A stretch of 64,000 nt of DNA from positions 47,635,891-47,699,890 of the forward strand of contig CM060193.1 in assembly GCA_030549335.1 (NCBI GenBank). Direction: 5' to 3'. This document shows positions 59,194-64,000 of the stretch, one piece after another; the first letter of the stretch is position 1, and each line of letters begins with the position of its first letter. The position numbers and the translations under genes are program-made. This stretch comes from Pontederia crassipes. Lineage: Eukaryota > Streptophyta > Magnoliopsida > Commelinales > Pontederiaceae. The notes beneath the pieces were generated by a model that did not search any database, was not told where the DNA came from, and saw only the letters and a list, made by a program, of their open reading frames with translations.

Positions 59194-61624
59194 TAACGAA
59201 GTTAAAGTATTTGTTCTTCGCACATTTATCTTTATTTTGGGTCATTCATGCAAGTTGTTATATTTTCTTTTTCAATTATAAATGGGATCCATAATTTTAG
59301 TAAAAAAATAACAATAGAACAAAATGTGCATGTGCTACTAATAAAAAAACAAACTTGAGCGTTTTTTTTTATCAGATAAAGATCAAACTTAAGGTTTTTT
59401 AATTATGAGCCAAGAAGTGTGTGCCTGGATCACGGCCTTCTTCTCGTTCCTGTAGAAGCATTTTATTCTCTATTTCATTTCCACCTTTCTTCATAGATTA
59501 TGAGGTTATTTTTCATTTCTTTTTCCGGAGTAAAAAAAGACCCACTTATCATTGAAGAACTATTGTATATTTTCTATTTTAACATATATATGTATACTTT
59601 TTTCTTTTATTTATACAATTACAAATTTACCCTAATTGCAAATATTTGGAAAAAAGGTCTATTTCAGATAAGAAAGTTAGAATAACAAAAAAAAAATAGA
59701 TACAATTAAATTTCATATTATTTCCTTTGTTAAGTATTGGCGTTAGGTTAATTAATGGTCCGTTTGACTTAACTGATACAAAAAAGCTATTAAGTTGGAG
59801 TGCTGATAGTATTTTAATAATTAAAATTGATTTTGAAAAATAAATTATTATGCATGTGGTAATAAAAAACTTATAAGTTAAATGATAAAAAATTCTTAAT
59901 ATTATGATAAATGAAATATGTGATGAAAAGTTATGTATATTCTAAGGATAAAATAGTAAGTTTATTGATTAATTTATCAACCTTTTTTTCACAAAATGAT
60001 ATATAATAGTAAAATAGTCGTCTATACACTCTCAAAAATATATAAAAAAAATGCAAACACAACACAACTGCAAGTTCGAACTATACAAAATAAAATAAAA
60101 TAATAATATGCAAGGCCGTTTGACATGGATTTCACATATTTTTCTTGACACCTTCATTCCTGATTTTGATGTGTACACAAAATAATATTTATTTTATTCC
60201 ATAGAACATACATATTATTTAACCTTTTTACGAAAAATAATTAATCGATTACCTATAATTTTTTTTAATTAATTTCCGTGATACCTCAATAACAGAAACG
60301 TTGAGTGGATTCAAGATCTGGTTTTGGATCTCTGGGCTTTCCATTGGGCTTCATCGCCATTTTCGAGATAAAAACCCAATTCAACGAGTGGTGTAAATTT
60401 TTTTTTAAGAAAAAGACAAACAATTCAATATATTACTAGTAAAGAAAATAACAGACATGTGAAGATAATAAATCATACAAGATGTTGAACATAATAAGAA
60501 ATAGATAGAAGGTCAATTCCGGGTGTAAGAAAAATCTGATAATATGAAAGATCTATCCGATTTGAAAAAAATCTGTGTCTAAAAAATTAAAAAAATAGGA
60601 AAAAAAAAACCTCTGACTAAGGCCGACTCAAAATAATGTATAGGGTTCATGAAATCTATTTTTATTTATTAAATTCTCATTTAAAAATTAATTTATAAGT
60701 AATTAATTTTTTATTATTAGTATAATAGTTTTATATAGTTTAAAAAGCTCTAATTTAATAATTCTAATACTATATCCCATATTTAGTTATAAAATTAAAT
60801 ATGTTAATATAATTTTAATTTGCTATATAGTTTTTTAAAATATTTATTCTAGTAAAATAAGGGTTAAAAAAACAACCGAAAAATTGACCTAATAGAGAAT
60901 GATTTTTTTTTAAATGACTTGAGTAGTTATTTTGTAATTTTAAAAATTGATCCGGATATTTTTTCAGATTGAAAAATTAGTCCCATCCTAATCAAAGTAG
61001 TCAAGATCGAAATTTTACATAAGATCGAAAGAGATCCGTAGGATCGAAGATCGTAAGATCGGATCGAGGAGGATTATAAAATGTTATCTATATATTTAAA
61101 AATAATTTAATATATAATATTATATAAACATAACTTTTAAAATAAATTAATAATGATTTATTTTATAAATAATGTTAAATTGAGTACTATCCTACTAAGA
61201 GTTCCTGTAAACACTTATATATTACTTATATAATAGTAATTTAGTGACTGAAATAATAAAAATGACAATAATATGATTAATATGGAATACAATTGTATTA
61301 AATAATTATTAATATACTTTTATATTAAAGTTATTTTGTGAAAAAATATTTTTAAAATTTTAATTATAACCAATCATATTTTCTTAATTTTATTTCTCAA
61401 AAATTTTTGTGTCACTTGGTAAAAACCCAAAAAATTGAAAAAATTAAAATGATAGGATATCTTAAAAAAACAATTTCAAGTCGGAACACAAATCTTAATT
61501 AGGATACTATCAACATCGCGATTTTGATAACCTTGATCCCAACTATCTTTACCCAAGTACGAGCATGTTGTTAGTTTTTCCCACAGAACATCTGGTATAT
61601 CCAAGTATGAGCAAAGCCATATCA
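59194..61624. other. long AT-rich region without recognised features
   Basis: No coding, RNA or element signature was recognised in about 2.4 kb; composition is strongly AT with poly-A and poly-T runs. Confidence 0.5.
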
Positions 61625-61633
61625 TTTAACAAT

Positions 61634-62215
61634 GGATTATTTTCTCTAACTATCCTTAAATTATCGCGAATTAATACATCTAACTTCAAACTACGAACTT
61701 CATTTTTTGGGTACCTCAATTATCATGATTTTTTCAATTTGATCCTTCCGACGCCGGAAAAAGAGGGATCGCCAAGCGTCATTGACGACGCACACAGGGT
61801 GACCCCCCCCTCCCCCACACCATTTCTCTTTCCCGGCGCCGGGAAAAAGCCCCCCCCCCCCCCCCCCCCCCCTCCCGCCGCCGCCTCTCGGCACCGGGAA
61901 AGAGAAGGGGGGAGGGGGGCCTTGCATGTGGAGAGGGGGGCGGCACCCACCATGTGTTTTTCTTTTTTTAAATTGTTTTTATATTTATTATTATATATTA
62001 TTGTATGTAAAAATAAAATTCAATTCAGAGCAAGGGTATAACAGACTTTTCACAAATATGAAAAATAAAAAATAACGAAGAAGTCGACGGAATTGGACGG
62101 AAGGATCAAATTGAAAAAATCGTGATAGTGTAGGTACCCAAAAAAATGAAGTTTGTAGTCTGGAGTTAGATGTAATAATTTGCGATAGTTTAGAGGTGAT
62201 TAGAAGAAATAATCC
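61634..62215. mobile_element. Mutator-like element G with perfect 9-bp TSD
   Basis: 582 bp; left end ggattattttctctaact, right end the inverted aagaaataatcc. Inverted arms of about 110 bp. The duplication tttaacaat lies at 61625-61633 and 62216-62224. The core has a run of about 25 C (61849-61873) and cggcgccggga motifs. Confidence 0.88.
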
Positions 62216-62224
62216 TTTAACAAT

Positions 62225-63245
62225 TAAACCATTTGATCATAAAGAAAAGATAGTAAAGTATCTTCCTTTTATATTTAATTTAATTTTCTTTTTTCTTGGT
62301 TCTCGTCCACCATGGCCATGGGCTTTTTCCCCTCATCTGGTAGGATAAGCACGAAGTTTGTTCCTAAGCTGAAATTTGTGAGGGAAAAAAATATTTGGAT
62401 ATAAATTAATTAAGCTCTTTTTGTTAATAAAAAATATGTATTATTAAAGGAAAGATTTGATCCCACCTCCATTTATATACTCATTCAGTTTCAAAGAAAA
62501 CTTGGATTTATGTTTTATGTATTTTAAGTGTATGAATAGTTAATTATTCATTTGATATATAATATGCGGCGGTCACGAGGGTGAGTAAAATCAAATGTTT
62601 TCTTTCTCTCGAAAACAAAATTGTAATAATTTAGAAATTCAACTCTCGTAACCTAATGAAGCCTCCTTACATAAGTGTTGCATGAACTTATAGTTTGACT
62701 CTTAAAAAAATCTATGAATAATACAACACGATTACATAAATGTGAAAACTCAAAAGACATAAATAGTATATTTATTGTGTTTAACCTTTAAAGTCCGAGG
62801 CTTAATACAACATATGACAACGCATAATGGCTTAAACTAAAATTTAACATAAGATCCTATCCATGTGCACTTTGCAATCCAAGATCTCTCAACGCGCACA
62901 CACCATAACCAGAAGAACGTGTCATCGTCTATAGGCAGGGATCAACGTAAGAAAGAAAATTTTCTCATAAGATTACAAAAAAGGGTAAGATTTGTGTTCG
63001 GGGCGTAAGAACATATTGTTCTTATTGGATTCTGTGAGTTGGAATTCAATTAGATTATAGAATATCACAAATGGAGCCAAACACCACCTAGGACCATAAC
63101 AAGAAGGTCACATCGTACTTAGATTAGATAGAAATCATGGTCATAATACGACCATAACAAGAAGGTCACATCGTACTTAGATTAGATAGAAATCATGGTC
63201 GTAATATGATCATAACAAGGTCACTCATTTTTGTTATTTAGAGTT
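62225..63245. other. unassigned AT-rich region with a 58-bp tandem repeat
   Basis: Two copies of a 58-bp unit (gaccataacaagaaggtcac..) at 63092-63149 and 63150-63207, plus a partial third. No gene recognised. Confidence 0.6.
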
Positions 63246-64000
63246 TAGCAGCCTATGTTGCATACGTACGAGTAAGGTATCGGTACTCGGTACGAGTATG
63301 GGGTACGAAAATTTTTCAAAAAACTAAAGTACGGGTACGACAATATATATTAATTATAAATAATATAAATATATATAATAGGTTAATATTTTATAAGATA
63401 AAATGTTATAAGCAATAAAAAAATTGTCACAACATAATTTTAAAAGTTTCATAATACTAACTTCTCAAAATGATCATTATACAATAATTTCATTATTTAG
63501 TAATGTCAATCTCACTAGTCCCTTCTCCATCATCAATGAAAAGTACAATTTCCAAATCAAGTTCATCAAGAGAAAGATTAGCAACTTCAACAAGTCCACC
63601 ATTTGACAAGTTCCATTGATCTCCATCAATATCCCACATTTTTGTCTCTTCTTCATTATAATTTTTGCTCTTTCGTGTCGGAGGAATAAAATCTGAGATA
63701 GGAGAGTTTGCTGCATATGAAAATGAGCTAATATAATATGGATTTCTTGCAATATTGAAAGGCAAGCTAGCAGAATAAAACATCTTGCTATTGAAAGGCA
63801 AACATTATTGAATTATTTTCCTAGTGGTCCTTCACTACCTCGCCTTCTTTTGCTTCCATTTGAATATATATCAGCTCTAAGAGGATTAGCACTTGTACTT
63901 CCACTGGGTAAAGGAACCTGAATTGGCTTTGATTTTTCCCTCGCCTCTTTATCTTTTTTTTTTCATTTCTTCAAAGTACTCAGTTGTCACCATTGAACAT
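63246..64000 (-). pseudogene. hAT-type transposase remnant and element end
   Basis: The minus strand near 64000-63830 reads EEMKKKDKEAREKSKPIQVP, then SNGSKRRRGSEGPLGK, like the linker after a BED zinc finger. A shifted frame carries LPFNIARNPYYISSFSYAAN and a C-terminal LSLDELDLEIVLF, like hAT transposases. A stop and frame changes break it. The left boundary is placed at cagcctatgttgcatacg (63249), followed by gtacgag/ggtacg repeats that look like a hAT terminus. The rest of the element lies beyond the window. Confidence 0.55.

Overview
The window is nuclear DNA of a flowering plant. Evidence: spliced genes with GT-AG introns, one AN1 zinc-finger stress-associated protein gene, plant-type Ty3/gypsy, Ty1/copia, CACTA, Mutator-like, hAT and RTE-LINE remnants, and no bacterial-style gene packing. 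Two GC-rich first exons and one GC-rich single-exon gene inside very AT-rich surroundings suggest a monocot, but that is inference. All coordinates were read by eye; no alignment, search or expression data were available.

Layout. 1-3370: 3' end and 3' LTR of an Athila/Tat-like gypsy element (+). 3371-8900: a CACTA left end, a Mutator-like MITE, a second LTR of the same gypsy family (4681-6009, -) and a CACTA right end. 8928-22304 is a nested stack. A broken copia pol (-) is split by a solo LTR (9536-11247, TSD catac) and by another LTR fragment. That fragment was entered by a 3.9-kb CACTA element (11786-15664, TSD aaa), which itself holds a 5'-truncated RTE LINE (14511-15156, 16-bp TSD). It is abutted by a degenerate chromovirus (15925-21346, -, probably Galadriel lineage). 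22.3-29.4 kb: AT-rich repeats, a possible copia LTR with primer-binding site, and three foldback elements with GC-rich cores.

Genes. 30216-30707 (-): an intact single-exon AN1-only stress-associated protein. 32127-48494 (-): a 15-exon lipase class 3 gene of the sn1-specific diacylglycerol lipase type (four N-terminal membrane segments, GHSLGG, Asp and His regions). It has a second, homologous and splice-compatible first exon at 50865-51170 and a tandemly duplicated exon 13. A one-base insertion just before the GHSLGG coding region and an unresolved exon 8/9 junction leave its functional state open. Its introns hold a Mutator-like MITE and several tiny RTE-LINE insertions, one only 39 bp long.

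51.7-64 kb: a small copia-like element with LTRs but no gag-pol (51764-54580), a 2.1-kb tandem duplication (54898-57004 / 57005-59061) whose breakpoint lies inside a Mutator-like element, another Mutator-like element with a perfect 9-bp TSD (61634-62215), long AT-rich stretches, and the end of a decayed hAT transposase gene at the right edge.

The two host genes share a strand but nothing links them functionally. The most useful observations for follow-up are the duplicated exons of the lipase gene, the 2.1-kb duplication with an inverted transposon core, and the nested insertion history.
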